Origin: Sporisorium sorghi
Lineage: Eukaryota; Basidiomycota; Ustilaginomycetes; Ustilaginales; Ustilaginaceae
DNA length: 46,184 nucleotides
Direction of reading: 5' to 3'
NCBI GenBank assembly: GCA_023212695.1
Contig: JALCCG010000174.1
Coordinates: forward strand, 1-46,184
Shown here: positions 1 through 10,043 of the stretch, one piece after another
Layout: each line of letters opens with the position of its first letter
Numbering within the stretch: position 1 is the stretch's first letter
The notes under the pieces: model-generated
What the model was told of the DNA's origin: nothing
Database searches by the model: none
The model's input: the letters and a program-made list of their open reading frames with translations, nothing else
Translations under genes and position numbers: made by a program

Positions 1-66
1 GGTGTGGCCGTCCGCCCCCTCGTTTGTTTTTGTTATTTTCTCTCCCCCAAAAAACATTCAACGCGG

Positions 67-126
<60 letters not shown>

Positions 127-1174
127 ATATTTTTTCTTTCCGCTGGAAGCAGCAAATCACGGATGCAAGGCGTTTCTCCCATGTGAGCACAGCAGCTCGT
201 CTGCATTTCCACCAACACCTTTGACGATGCCTTTCGCTCGCTTTGCATTGTCCACTTGATGCGTAGAAGCCTATCGATCTGCACCAGAGCTGCTTCTTCT
301 TCAATGACATGAGTCTGCTTGTGATGAATTGAGCTCAGATCGCTCGTGGCGGCAAGTACCACAGCATGCGCAGCTGATGATGCACTCAACCGGTGGGGCC
401 CGTGTGAGCCGCGTGTACGTTTTGGTGCAGCTCGACGTCCGGTGTCTTCGCCGGTCACACTGATAGCGACTAGTGCACTTAGCGTGTACAGCATCACGGA
501 TCGGTTCCGACCTCTGCACGCTAAGAGGCCACATGCGACGAGTGCTGCGTGGCATGGCATGGCATGCAACTGAAGCTGCAAGGCCAGGGCAGGAAGCATG
601 TCAGACACAAAGCGGCGGATTCGCCTGCCGAGCCCTCACTAAGTTAGCTCCATTTTCTGTCGCTTTCGCTCTCGCACTTGCAACACAAACCACCATTCTC
701 CTTGCGAGACATTACACAGGAACACGTTTCCCCCTCACTTTCTGCTCAAAGCGACTCGTTGCTACTTCCATCGGAACGCCCAAGTCAACCCCGTATCTCG
801 GCCAAGTCTTAAAAAAGTGCTTTGCCTGCGGACATTCAATCTCTTGACTTGCATTCGACTCTCTTGTCCTTGCATCGGCGGCGGCAGCGGTGATGGTCGT
901 CGTCGGGCGTCCGTGACCAACAGCTGTAAAGCGCGGGGTCTCGGCTGTCGACGTCTGCTGTTCTGACACACTGGATGGGCTTTCGATAAGAGCAAAGCGT
1001 TCCCGCCGGCCGACCTCTTCGCATGCCCACGCTCAACACCAAGATGTTCGCAACTACAAAGGTGACGACGGCGATAGAGGTTTCGGCTGCGGTTGTAACA
1101 AATGCCGGGCGACCTAGATCGGGCCCCACCCGATACACCACCCTTACCAGCTCCATTCTTCCACCGCTTTGCCT
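1..1174. other. Left-edge intergenic region, no gene recognised
   Basis: No reading frame here looks like a real protein; the longest ones use non-ATG starts or translate the homopolymer. The stretch lies downstream of the leftward methyltransferase gene. It holds a 58-base T tract (68-125) and a short GGCAT x3 repeat (551-565). Part of it should be the 3' UTR of the neighbouring gene. Confidence 0.6.
68..125. repeat. Poly(T) tract, 58 bases
   Basis: An uninterrupted run of T from 68 to 125, seen directly. Its length is typical of a homopolymer microsatellite or of the poly(A) tail of a retroposed sequence on the minus strand. I see no gene body attached to it. Tracts this long are error-prone in sequencing, so the exact length is uncertain. 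Confidence 0.9.
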
Positions 1175-2137
1175 TCAAATGAAAGGCAGTCCCGTACCGA
1201 CCTTCTTCCTATACTCGACGTAGCTCTGTCCAAAGAACTCGACCAGACTCGCCTCCTCAGCCCGAATCCTCCGACTGAAAAACAGCCACAACGTACCGAC
1301 AAACCCTACCGCAGCCAGCTTGTTGCCCAACATGATCTGCGTGCCCACCGCCCAGTAGCTGAACCCGACGTAGCTCGGATGCCTCGTCCACGCGTATACG
1401 CCCGTGGTGACGAGCTGATGGTCGGTGCGCTTCTTGTACGCGAGGATGTGGCTGAAGTTGTTGTGCGCGTGGATCATGGCCATGCTCCTCAGCAGCTGGC
1501 CGGCTACGGTGAGCACGATGCCCACCAGCGTGTATAGCGACGGCGTCTTGCTGGCAGGGTACAGGTAGGCGGTGAGGGCAAATTCGAAGAGCGAAAAGAG
1601 GTGCGCAATGTGGTAGTGGACGCCGTTGTTGAGCAGGAAGCTGTCAGAAAACAGGCGTGTCGGGTTGTACGACGCAGTGACGCTGAATTCGAGCATGTGG
1701 AAGGTGACCCACGCCAAGAGGTAGAGGTGCAGCTGTGGGAAGGCCCACCACGATGTTTCTTGCCAGGAAGTTGAGGATGATGTCGAGGAGAGGGTGTCGA
1801 TGAAGAATGAGATGACGCGTGGGAGAACGAGACCAAAGAGCACGCCGAGTGGGAATGCCGTGTTGGCGATCTGAAGTGCAGCAGGCGCATAGGCAGCAGG
1901 GATGGCGTACTGGATGGTGTACTTGTCCGGCAGCCATTGCAGCCAGGACTGAGATGAGCTCGAGGATGCTGGCTGAGTGTGTTTGCCATGCTTGCCGGCC
2001 GGTGTAGGAGCAGCAGGAGCGTGCTGGTAATCGACGCTCGAAGCAGGCGACGAGGCTGTTGGGTCTGTCATGGCGTCGTTGCTTGCGAGAGAGAGGTGCG
2101 AATCGATCGACGTAGAGACTTCCTTTAGGTCTGTCAT
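1175..2137 (-). CDS. STE14: Protein-S-isoprenylcysteine O-methyltransferase (Ste14/ICMT)
   Basis: A 320-residue integral membrane methyltransferase that caps the prenylated C-terminal cysteine of CaaX proteins (Ras, Rho, pheromone precursors) with a methyl ester at the ER, using S-adenosylmethionine. The C-terminal half carries the family signature: several hydrophobic helices, then NNFSHILAYKKRTDHQLVTT, the motif RHPSYVGF, and the tail E-E-x-x-L-V-E-F-F-G-Q-S-Y-x-E-Y ending in GLPFI, which matches the ICMT C-terminus. The first ~80 residues are Ser/Thr/Pro-rich and not conserved. The ATG at 2137 is the first in frame; length is slightly above the usual 240-290 because of that N-terminal extension. 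The gene is divergent from the Med21 gene across about 540 bp. Farnesylated pheromones and Ras need this step, so it matters for mating in smuts (family knowledge). Confidence 0.93.
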   Translation of the reverse strand: MTDLKEVSTSIDSHLSLASNDAMTDPTASSPASSVDYQHAPAAPTPAGKHGKHTQPASSSSSQSWLQWLPDKYTIQYAIPAAYAPAALQIANTAFPLGVLFGLVLPRVISFFIDTLSSTSSSTSWQETSWWAFPQLHLYLLAWVTFHMLEFSVTASYNPTRLFSDSFLLNNGVHYHIAHLFSLFEFALTAYLYPASKTPSLYTLVGIVLTVAGQLLRSMAMIHAHNNFSHILAYKKRTDHQLVTTGVYAWTRHPSYVGFSYWAVGTQIMLGNKLAAVGFVGTLWLFFSRRIRAEEASLVEFFGQSYVEYRKKVGTGLPFI

Positions 2138-2677
2138 AGTGAATGTTGGAAGAGGAGCAGTTGATAAAGCGATTGCAAAGAGGGGAAGATGCGGTGAGCC
2201 TGCTTGCTCGGTTTAAGTACGTCTCCTCTTCGGCGCTTGCCGAATAAAAACACTCACGCTTGTCCCTCGTCCTCTTCTCTGTTTCTGCCCCCGGTTCGAT
2301 AGAGGAACACGTGTGCTTGACCAAAGCGGTGTCTCCGAGTGGTGCCTGAGAAGAGCGAGGTCCCTTTGTCGTTGGAAGAAAGGGCCACAAAGAATCGTGG
2401 GAAAGAAGAAATTTCAGGGTCCAACGCTTCTTTCCCTTTGATCCGATGGCGCGTGCGTGTGACTTTTCGTCTGCAGTTTATCGGAAGTCGGCTCTCCACA
2501 ACTTCATCAATCTTCGGATTCTTTCCGCTGCACGCTTTTGTTCGTTCACATCACTTCGCTTTGAATCACAATCACACGGTCCATTGTGCGCCACCGATCG
2601 AGCTCAGCCCGCACCTAAAACACCACAATCACATCCATCAACCGTCTCATCGTCGCCATCCAGCACCTTTGACCATC
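2138..2677. promoter_or_regulatory. Divergent promoter region, STE14 / MED21
   Basis: A gene-free 540-bp interval between two start codons pointing apart, so it must hold both promoters and 5' UTRs. The frame upstream of the Med21 ATG stays open back to 2339 but shows no conserved sequence and is read as leader. I see no recognisable operator or TATA element. Confidence 0.6.
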
Positions 2678-3157
2678 ATGGACCTCCTCACCCAACTCGA
2701 CAGCGACATTGATCTGCTGCTCAAGATCATGTCCTCCTCGGTCGCATTCATCTCTCGCAAGGCAAAGCACGCAATTCTACCAACATCAACAGTCCCACTC
2801 ACAATATTGGGCAAGACGGAAGCCATCGAACCCGAAGAGATGGACCAGGCCATCGCAGAGCTCGTCGAGGATCTGATCGAAAAGGCAGATTCGATTCGAG
2901 CCATCATTCGACACTTGCCGACGGAGGAGAGTCTGGGAGGCGATGCAGAGTTGGAAGCGGAGCTCGAGCGGATGGAGGCCGAGATGAAAGTGGTCAATGA
3001 CGAGTACAGGAGTGCGGTGCAGGAAGCAGAGAGGTTGAGGGTGGAAGTGGGCGAGTTGGTACGGTTGATCAGTGAGAGGCAGATCGAGGGGCGCGCGTGG
3101 TTGGTCAACGAGTTGGACGGTGGTAATAGTGGAGAAGCAGTGTCGAGCGTAGAGTGA
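2678..3157 (+). CDS. MED21: Mediator complex subunit 21 (Med21/Srb7)
   Basis: A 159-residue protein, the usual Med21 length. Med21 pairs with Med7 as a coiled-coil hinge in the Mediator middle module, linking activators to RNA polymerase II in the nucleus. The start MDLLTQLDSDIDLLLKIM is the family's N-terminal signature. It is followed by a short loop, then AIAELVEDLIEKADSIRAII and HLPTEES, the equivalent of the conserved I-D-x-L-P-x-x-E-S segment, and a long C-terminal coiled coil (about residues 85-140). I chose the ATG at 2678 (context CACCATCATGG) although the frame stays open upstream, because the conserved N-terminus begins exactly there. It is convergent with the Sec39-domain gene, with 127 bp between the stops. 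Confidence 0.9.
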   Translation: MDLLTQLDSDIDLLLKIMSSSVAFISRKAKHAILPTSTVPLTILGKTEAIEPEEMDQAIAELVEDLIEKADSIRAIIRHLPTEESLGGDAELEAELERMEAEMKVVNDEYRSAVQEAERLRVEVGELVRLISERQIEGRAWLVNELDGGNSGEAVSSVE

Positions 3158-3284
3158 CGGAAGAGCAGCTTAGCAACAGTTCAAGGTCTCAGCGGCGTCG
3201 AATCACACATCGGATGGCACAAGAATGGTTCACGACATCATTTCAACAGCAGCATTCCAGCTCGAGAAGCTCTGCCTCTCTCGC

Positions 3285-6200
3285 CTATCGACTCTCACCA
3301 TCGCCGATCAACCACCCAACACCGCGGCTGAACGAGAACCCTCCCATGCCTCCTCCACCCGTCTGCTGTTGCTGTTGCTGCGACTGCTGCGAGCCATCGC
3401 CTCCATTCAACTGGCGCTGATCGCTCTTCCAACCCAGGAAATCCCTCGCTGCTCGAGCAGCTCTCACCGCTCGCTCCGTAGGATCCACGTATCCACCTCC
3501 GCCCCCGCCACCACTCGAGGAAGCGCCGGAAACATTATCGAAATCGAACAGCCTGGCCGTCCTCGCGTCCACCTTGGGTTCTTGCGCCTCGGCTGTTATT
3601 CCTGCTGCCGACGTTGCCCTCGAAGCAGTGGTACTGCCGGTGCTAGCGCCGGTCGCAGAACTGCCAAAGTACGACAGCGGGCTAAACGAAAGCGGCAACA
3701 GATTCGCTGCTGTGCCTACCAATCCCGCACCAACACTCGCAGCTGTCTGAGCGCTAATGTAGTCGCCTACACCTCTCGCGCTCGCACCCCCACCCAACCA
3801 GCCCATGCCTCCCGCAGCCGCAGCAGCCGCCTTCTTGGTAGAAGCAAACTCCTTGCCCGCCTCCACCTCGACCACCAACTGCTGATCCAGCGCCTGCCAC
3901 TGCCGCAGCATCACATGAAGCTGCGTCGGCGGACACAGCGTCATGGCGTGCGCCAGCATCGAGATGCGCGACGGCGTGTCTTCCCACAGCGGATGCTTTG
4001 ACAGTTGGAAACACGTCTTCCACGCGATCTCGACGATTTCGGCCGCCGAGGCGGACGTGGCCACACGGCTGCGCACGGTGCTGACGCGGTCGACGAGGCG
4101 CTGGCAGAACGACGCGGCATCGTCAAAGTCTTCCGCCGCGGTGGCTGCGTCTGCTAGCATCGCTAGTGTTCGTGCTTCCACCAGCGTCTTGTCCGACACT
4201 CTATCGGCACTTCCAGCCGAAGCGGCAGCGTGGATCCCGCACAGCCGGTTCGCCACATCCAAAACCAACTCTGGCGAGCGGTGCGCATCGCCCTGCGTGG
4301 CCAACAATCTCGCGACGAGGTCCATCTTGTCCCTGGTCGTGCGGATCTCCTTTGGCTCCATTAGTTGCCCCGGATTCGTGATGGATTTGATCTTGAACGA
4401 CGACAGCCTGCACGCAGCCTCGATGAAGTCCTTCTGGCTTTCAGCACGTGCAGAGTCGACGGGAAGGGCAGAAAGCACCTCCAACGCCAAGCGCACATCC
4501 TTGCTGCGCGTAGACGCCACGCTAGCCTGGTCGAACAGCGCGGTCGAGACGTCCAGCACGAGCTGTTCAAGCCTCGACTCCGACAGCTGCCCCGTAGAGG
4601 ACAGAGAGCGGAACAGCTCGACGTCGCCGGTCCGAAGCACCTGCGAGAGCAGCTTTGCCGTTGCCACGTCTTTGGCGACGTGTGTGAACGGAGCACCTTC
4701 CTCACTAGTGAGTGCGAGGATTGTGTGGAAGAACGCATCCCAGCCAGCTCTGAACCTGAGCAGCGTTGGGTCCTGCTGCGTCGCTGCTCGCCCACCCGCC
4801 GACGCCGGTGACGGATGCGCTGCGTCGAACGACTCGACCAGCTGCGTAAACGCCTCCCACTGCCTATCCTGTCCACTTGGGTTGCTCCCAGCGTACGCGG
4901 CGAGCCAGCACACATCCAAGTGCGCGGGCTTGCTGCTCTGCCCCTCCGCCAGCGCCTTTACCTCCCGCAACCAGCGTAGATGCAATCGAGCCTGTGTGAC
5001 CACATCGTTGTCTGCGCGAGAGAGAACGTGCACCTGACACGCGGGGACGCTAGCGTGCGGATCGAGGTCGAGGGCGGAGCGCAGTGCTGCTGAAGTCCCG
5101 TTATGATTCTGGCCCCTCGGCGCGTGTGTGAGTTTCGCCAGGACCGCGTCGGCTTGGGTCAAGAGTGTGAGCGGCGCATCGAGGTCCATCCTGAACGCTT
5201 CAACCGCAGGCCGCGCGTACAGCAGCGCAGCGGCGAGCTGGACATTCTCGCACTGCTTAGCCACCTCCCAGCCGAACGCACGCACGCGGAGGCTGTCGTG
5301 CGTATCGACGAGCTGCACTGCTCGCTGTACCGCTTCCTTCGCGCCTAGGGTGGTGAGGAGCTGTGTTGCGAGCTGGCGAGCCTGGCTGGTGTCGTGCGTG
5401 GAGGTGGTGGAGATTTGGGCGGCGAGGGCGTTGATGCTGCGCAGGTCGAAGCGGGGTGCCGTCGCCTGGTCGGTTTGGGCTGTTGTTGCGACGGCGGTGC
5501 TGGTCGAAGGTTCGGCGTTTGCCAGCGTTCGGAGCTGCCCGAGCGCCGATTGTGCATCCTCACCTTCCATCACGCCTTCCAGGACACCCAGGAGTGCCGT
5601 TGCCCTGTCCACCTCGCCCTCCTCCCTCAACCCCCGCAATATTTCCGTATAAAACTCCTTCACCTCGCCGAGCGTATACCTCCTTACCCCCTTCGACCAG
5701 GTACCGGTCTCGTGCCCGTCCGCCCAACCTATGAGCATGCCTGCCTCGGCGAGCGCAGCGTAGTCCTCCCTGCCCCGTGCGCCCATGAGCAGCTGCCTGA
5801 GAATCGCGAACCGTGCCGGGGCGATTTCGTCGACGAGCCACGAGAACTCGCTCAGCAGCGACCCGAGCACACTAGCGGCATGCGGGAGCGACGCCAGGCA
5901 CAGCAGCAGCGCGGAAGTCGATTCGTGTAGAACCAGTGGGAGCGGCAGCGCGGGCAGGCCCATCGCGCGCAGGCGCTCCGATACTGCCAGCCGCCGCTCC
6001 AGCCGGATCCACTCGCCCGACACCGCTGTCGCTGCCTCGATCTGCGTAGGGTCTGCGTTGCGCTCGCGCAAGCTCTCGACATAGGGTTCTGCGACGGAGC
6101 CGCGAGCGAGCTGCAGCAGCCGCTGGCTCAAGGTTTCGATGCGCATCACCTCCTCCTCTTCCTCGTCGCCGCTTCCGGGCGAGAGCACAGCGGTGATGGC

Positions 6201-6443
6201 GAGCTGGAACGCATCCAACAGCCACGCGCGGTCTTTCACGCTGCGGCAGAGCTGCTCGGCGTGCGAGTGGATCTCCTCGGCTAGGTCGTCGCGTGAGCGT
6301 ATACCCAAGACATTGGTGCTGGAGGGATTGTGCCACTCGTCCAGCAGCGCAATCCAGCGGCGTTGCAGGTGTCGCGTGTTTTGCGTCTTCGATTTGCGAG
6401 GTGGTGAGGTGGTGCCCGTGCTCGGGCCCGACATCGTGATCAT
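3285..6443 (-). CDS. SEC39: Sec39-domain protein, Dsl1/NRZ tethering complex subunit
   Basis: A 1,052-residue mostly alpha-helical protein. The C-terminal half resembles the Sec39 domain: EIRTTRDKMDLVARLL, then PELVLDVANRLCG, PLWEDTPSRISMLAHAM and LHVMLRQWQALDQQL follow the order I know from fungal Sec39 and animal NBAS. Sec39 is a subunit of the Dsl1 (NRZ) complex, which tethers Golgi-derived COPI vesicles at the ER. The protein is longer than yeast Sec39 (about 700) and much shorter than NBAS. The last ~150 residues are low-complexity (Ala, Gly, a Gln run) and end in a Gly/Phe-rich tail. The ATG at 6443 is followed by a second at 6434; either is possible. It is a single exon. The family call rests on motif memory. 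Confidence 0.72.
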   Translation of the reverse strand: MITMSGPSTGTTSPPRKSKTQNTRHLQRRWIALLDEWHNPSSTNVLGIRSRDDLAEEIHSHAEQLCRSVKDRAWLLDAFQLAITAVLSPGSGDEEEEEVMRIETLSQRLLQLARGSVAEPYVESLRERNADPTQIEAATAVSGEWIRLERRLAVSERLRAMGLPALPLPLVLHESTSALLLCLASLPHAASVLGSLLSEFSWLVDEIAPARFAILRQLLMGARGREDYAALAEAGMLIGWADGHETGTWSKGVRRYTLGEVKEFYTEILRGLREEGEVDRATALLGVLEGVMEGEDAQSALGQLRTLANAEPSTSTAVATTAQTDQATAPRFDLRSINALAAQISTTSTHDTSQARQLATQLLTTLGAKEAVQRAVQLVDTHDSLRVRAFGWEVAKQCENVQLAAALLYARPAVEAFRMDLDAPLTLLTQADAVLAKLTHAPRGQNHNGTSAALRSALDLDPHASVPACQVHVLSRADNDVVTQARLHLRWLREVKALAEGQSSKPAHLDVCWLAAYAGSNPSGQDRQWEAFTQLVESFDAAHPSPASAGGRAATQQDPTLLRFRAGWDAFFHTILALTSEEGAPFTHVAKDVATAKLLSQVLRTGDVELFRSLSSTGQLSESRLEQLVLDVSTALFDQASVASTRSKDVRLALEVLSALPVDSARAESQKDFIEAACRLSSFKIKSITNPGQLMEPKEIRTTRDKMDLVARLLATQGDAHRSPELVLDVANRLCGIHAAASAGSADRVSDKTLVEARTLAMLADAATAAEDFDDAASFCQRLVDRVSTVRSRVATSASAAEIVEIAWKTCFQLSKHPLWEDTPSRISMLAHAMTLCPPTQLHVMLRQWQALDQQLVVEVEAGKEFASTKKAAAAAAGGMGWLGGGASARGVGDYISAQTAASVGAGLVGTAANLLPLSFSPLSYFGSSATGASTGSTTASRATSAAGITAEAQEPKVDARTARLFDFDNVSGASSSGGGGGGGYVDPTERAVRAARAARDFLGWKSDQRQLNGGDGSQQSQQQQQQTGGGGMGGFSFSRGVGWLIGDGESR

Positions 6444-6923
6444 TGTCGTTCGACGCTCTGTGGTTGGAACAGTTCTTATGCACCGAGAGACGAGTCAATG
6501 GTCTCTACGATTGAGGCAATTGCCGTGTGCTGCACGAATCGATGAGGAGGTCTGCAGCTCGATGTTGCGATGTGCGTGGACAGAGAAGTCCAAATCGAAG
6601 GTGCGAGCGAGGTGTCCGTAATGACGAGAAAGGAGAAGAGAGCGACACCTCGAACTCTTGCTGGTTCGTGCTTCGTGGCTGTTTCCGAATTCCGAATTTC
6701 CACTCCCACGCACAGACACCTTGCGGTCCCTTTCTTCTCACTGCACGTCACACACCGCCAGCCAGCCATTGACACTCAATATCAGCACATTCAAAGCTCC
6801 AAGTTGCGGCCATCAGATGGCGGTATAGAACAGCGACAGCCCAGACAATAACGCCCACCAACTCGTTGATTCAGAGGAAGCAATGAATAAAAGTACAAGT
6901 TTTGAAGGCTCGCTTCTTCGTCG
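6444..6923. other. Intergenic region, Sec39-domain gene promoter and regulator 3' end
   Basis: A 480-bp gap between two leftward genes, expected to carry the promoter and leader of the Sec39-domain gene and the 3' UTR of the Zn2Cys6 gene. Reading frames here are short and show no family signature. No repeats or RNA gene seen. Confidence 0.5.
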
Positions 6924-9272
6924 TCACCCAGAAGCGCTCGAAATCGACTGCAAAAACGTAATGATCGAGTTATCGTCGTACGTGTCCCAGTTCATCGGGT
7001 ATGCTGGCGGCACCAGACTTTCCGACAAATGCTGCAGCGTCGACGTGTTCATGATCGCCTGGTGATTGTGCGATGGACGCCCTCCACCACCGTGGCCGTG
7101 GGCGTGGCTGTGCTGACCGCCTCCGAGGTCGTGTGCGTGACCGTGACCGTTGTTGAACATGAGCGATGATGCATCTCCAGACCCGCTGCCGTAATGCCCT
7201 TGCGCGCCTGCTGCTGCTCCTGCCTGGGGCGATGAGGTCGACATGAGCGAGGGCGAGCCGGATGCTTGACTGCCCGTGCTACCACGATTATGATACAGCG
7301 CATGCGGTGCACCGCTGCCACCGCCATTCCCATTGCCGTGCGGACCAGCATACTTGGGCGCATGCATCGCACCTCCGTTTGCATGGCTCGGCGACGCTCC
7401 CGGCACATACGGCGAGCGGAACGAAGGACCCATCACCGACGGCGCATGACCAAACGCATTGGGCAGCCCCGAAAACGGATTGAGCCCCATGGCCCACTTG
7501 GCGTCTTCCGAGATGACGAGGTCCTCGGCGTTGACGGGCGAGTTCTCATTGATCGAGATGGTCGACGGCAGCTTCTTGCAGCAGAAACGTAGGAAACGCG
7601 CCAGATACGAGCCCTGCTCGAGGTGGTTCTCTAACGAGGGCGACGTGGCATCGGCAGCCTGACGAATCGCCAAGCACGCCTGAATCGCAAGTTCTTGCGG
7701 CATGGCGCGCCAGTTGTCGCAGATCCACACCGCCGCCACCGCCAGATTGAGAATGACAATGTCATGCACATATCGATAGTAGCCTGCCTGGCCGTACGGA
7801 CCGTTGAGCAGCTCAAACAGCTGCACCGAAAGCTCGGAGCATTTCTGGAATGCCGTCTGCCTATCGTGGGCAAATGCAGGCCCAGACAGCAGCGGCGAGC
7901 TGTAGATTGAGTAGAGCGCGCGATGGTAGTTGAACAGCGTGTTGGTGTCGTGGAAGAGCAAGCAGGGTCGTCCCGAGTGCTGACAGGGGATCTCGCTGGC
8001 GGGTGGATTCATCCACACGGAGCTGGAGCACGTCTGCGCGGTGATGCCCATCTTGATCAGGCGTGCGTTGCGTAGACACGTGGCGCGGCTGATCTGTGAA
8101 GGGTTGGGACTTCGTGCATTGGACTGCTTGAGCGAGGTGATGAGGTCGCGCTTGATGTTGGCATTCTCGCGCGAGGCAGCCAGACGCACGTCAATGTCCT
8201 GCACCATGTCGCCGAGCGAGTCGATCCATTCGCGTGGGTCAGGCAGCAGGCTGGGATCGATGGCAGGCGGCAGATGGCGTTGGTCGCGGTAGCCGTCTTC
8301 AAAGCACGAGAGTTGCATGATGGTGCGCTGCGACTGGATGAAAGCTCTCGATGGCCCAGCCTTTGTTCGCTTCTGTGGACCAAAGAGCTCGTGCAGGCCG
8401 AGCTCGAAGGCTTGCGTGATAGCGAGCCTCACTTTGCGCCAACTGCTGCCGTCCTTGGGGTGCTTCCACATGGCGAGGATGGAGAGCGACTGGATGATCT
8501 CGAGTTGGGGTGGCAGGTCGTCTGCGCCGATGCGCGAGAGGGCGGGCTTGAGAAACTCGAGCGAGTCGAGGTAGCGGTCGACCTTGATGAACTTGGACGA
8601 GACGGTGCAGATGGCGGCGAGGAGGATGCGGTAGTCGTGATTGGTCTTGAGCGCCTTGAGCGTGTAGATCTGAGCATCGAGGAGCGCGATGACGGGATTG
8701 AGACGCTCATAGTAGAAGTGCACGAGCTCGGCCACCTCGTCCTCGTCAAAGAGGCCGGCGGTGATGACGGACCCGATGAGCGGACGTCGGACTGCTGAAG
8801 CGGAGACTTTGACCGCCGGTTCTTCCTGAATGTGCGAGTGGAAGGTGGACGAGAGGAGCGCCTTGGAAGCGGTGCGTTCGGATGAGGTGGTGTCGAGGAG
8901 GCTCTGCACCGAGAAAGGATTGACCGAGGCCGAGGCGGAAGCATCGAGCTCTTCGTTGGGGCTTGGGCTTGCCGATTCTCGCGTCTGGCTCTTGGAACGC
9001 TGTTTGAGAGGCGTGGTGGAGGAGGAGGAGGAGGAGGAGGAGGAGGAGGATGTTGTTGTTGAGACTTTGGTTCGTTGACCCTCGAGCTTGACGCCTCGAT
9101 GATGGGATGGCACGGTGCAATCGATGCTGAGACGAAGGCATCGTGTGCAGCTGTTCGAGTCGTCTGGAAAGATGCAGCGTGACTTGATCTTGCGACATCC
9201 GGAGCAGGCGCGCCTTTCCGCAAAGGGCGTGAACTGCTCCTTGGGGATGACGTCGCACTTTGCAGGAGGCAT
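6924..9272 (-). CDS. Zn(II)2Cys6 fungal transcription factor
   Basis: A 782-residue nuclear regulator. Residues 23-52 form a textbook binuclear zinc cluster, C-x2-C-x6-C-x8-C-x2-C-x6-C (C23, C26, C33, C42, C45, C52), with the basic stretch RKIKSRC between cysteines. A Ser-rich linker with a pure serine tract (GA-rich trinucleotide repeat near 9018-9050) follows, then a middle region resembling the fungal transcription-factor homology domain (for example ERLNPVIALLDAQIYTLKAL and LSILAMWKHPKDGSSWRKV). The C-terminus is Gly/His/Ser-rich. I chose the ATG at 9272 because it has a strong CACAATG context and sits just ahead of the zinc cluster; the frame runs on upstream to 9455 but begins there with TTG. 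The target genes cannot be read from sequence. Confidence 0.9.
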   Translation of the reverse strand: MPPAKCDVIPKEQFTPFAERRACSGCRKIKSRCIFPDDSNSCTRCLRLSIDCTVPSHHRGVKLEGQRTKVSTTTSSSSSSSSSSSTTPLKQRSKSQTRESASPSPNEELDASASASVNPFSVQSLLDTTSSERTASKALLSSTFHSHIQEEPAVKVSASAVRRPLIGSVITAGLFDEDEVAELVHFYYERLNPVIALLDAQIYTLKALKTNHDYRILLAAICTVSSKFIKVDRYLDSLEFLKPALSRIGADDLPPQLEIIQSLSILAMWKHPKDGSSWRKVRLAITQAFELGLHELFGPQKRTKAGPSRAFIQSQRTIMQLSCFEDGYRDQRHLPPAIDPSLLPDPREWIDSLGDMVQDIDVRLAASRENANIKRDLITSLKQSNARSPNPSQISRATCLRNARLIKMGITAQTCSSSVWMNPPASEIPCQHSGRPCLLFHDTNTLFNYHRALYSIYSSPLLSGPAFAHDRQTAFQKCSELSVQLFELLNGPYGQAGYYRYVHDIVILNLAVAAVWICDNWRAMPQELAIQACLAIRQAADATSPSLENHLEQGSYLARFLRFCCKKLPSTISINENSPVNAEDLVISEDAKWAMGLNPFSGLPNAFGHAPSVMGPSFRSPYVPGASPSHANGGAMHAPKYAGPHGNGNGGGSGAPHALYHNRGSTGSQASGSPSLMSTSSPQAGAAAGAQGHYGSGSGDASSLMFNNGHGHAHDLGGGQHSHAHGHGGGGRPSHNHQAIMNTSTLQHLSESLVPPAYPMNWDTYDDNSIITFLQSISSASG

Positions 9273-9971
9273 TGTGATGCTCAAGCAAAAGTTGTGTGCG
9301 CCGAATGGGTTTCTTGTGAGCTCAGCGGTCCGAGTCAGAGAGCTCGGAAGAGCATAGGAGGGGGTATGTTCGAATGCGGAAATGCAAAGGTGAGAGGTTG
9401 AAGAGATAGGAAAGGAAGGTTGAGAACGCGTTGAGCAGCGAAAGGAAGGTCGCAACGATGAGAAAGGATTTATGCGAACAACAAGGTTTGGCCGCGGGCT
9501 GGTTGGAGCGAGACGGTGACAGCAGGGAGGTTGCTGCGGAGCTCTTGAAGCTTTCCCTCGATGATCTTTTCAGCTGTCAAGGTGGGAGTAGTGGCTACTT
9601 GAGAGACCAAGTCGAAGAGAGTTGCCAATAGAGAACGAAGCCCGGCCGATTGCGGCTGTAACGGCGGAGATGGACTGGTTTAGAGTGGAATGATGGAAAA
9701 CGACGTCGATGGCAAGAGAGTGGCCCCACCTCGCAAAAGTGGCAAGGAGTCCGAGAGAGCGGCAACCACGTTTTGGCGGCCGGCAACCTATGCTGGTAGC
9801 TGGCAAAGCGTGGCAAATGAGCGAGTGTTCGAGATCCCAAGTCTGGGATCAAGCTGAAGCTGAAGCTGGTGAGGGAGTTCGAGGTATGCACGCTCGATAA
9901 CAGCGGATGGTTGATCGAGATGAAGCGAGACTAGAGCAGCGACGCCCGCCGTCAAGACCGACTGAGCAGCT

Positions 9972-10043
9972 GAGCAAGCGAGCAAGCGAGCAAGCGAGCA
10001 AGCAGGCAAGCAGGCAAGCAGGCAAGCAGGCAAGCAGGCAAGT
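9972..10043. repeat. 8-bp tandem repeat, two unit variants
   Basis: Four head-to-tail copies of GAGCAAGC (9972-10003) run directly into five copies of AGGCAAGC (10004-10043, the last ending in T). The two blocks look like successive expansions of related units. The unit length is not a multiple of three, and the copies are contiguous, so this is neither a coding repeat nor a CRISPR. Confidence 0.95.

Noticed and set aside
33..608. Minus-strand 191-codon frame at the left edge
   Set aside because: It includes a lysine run that simply translates the T58 tract; no conserved sequence.
3943..5037. Plus-strand open frame (364 codons)
   Set aside because: Antisense to the Sec39-domain gene, Ser/Ala-rich chance translation.
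9273..9455. N-terminal extension of the Zn2Cys6 protein
   Set aside because: The extended frame begins with TTG and is not conserved; the ATG at 9272 has a strong context next to the zinc cluster.
9972..10043. CRISPR-like repeat array
   Set aside because: Units are 8 bp, contiguous and without spacers, and the genome is eukaryotic.
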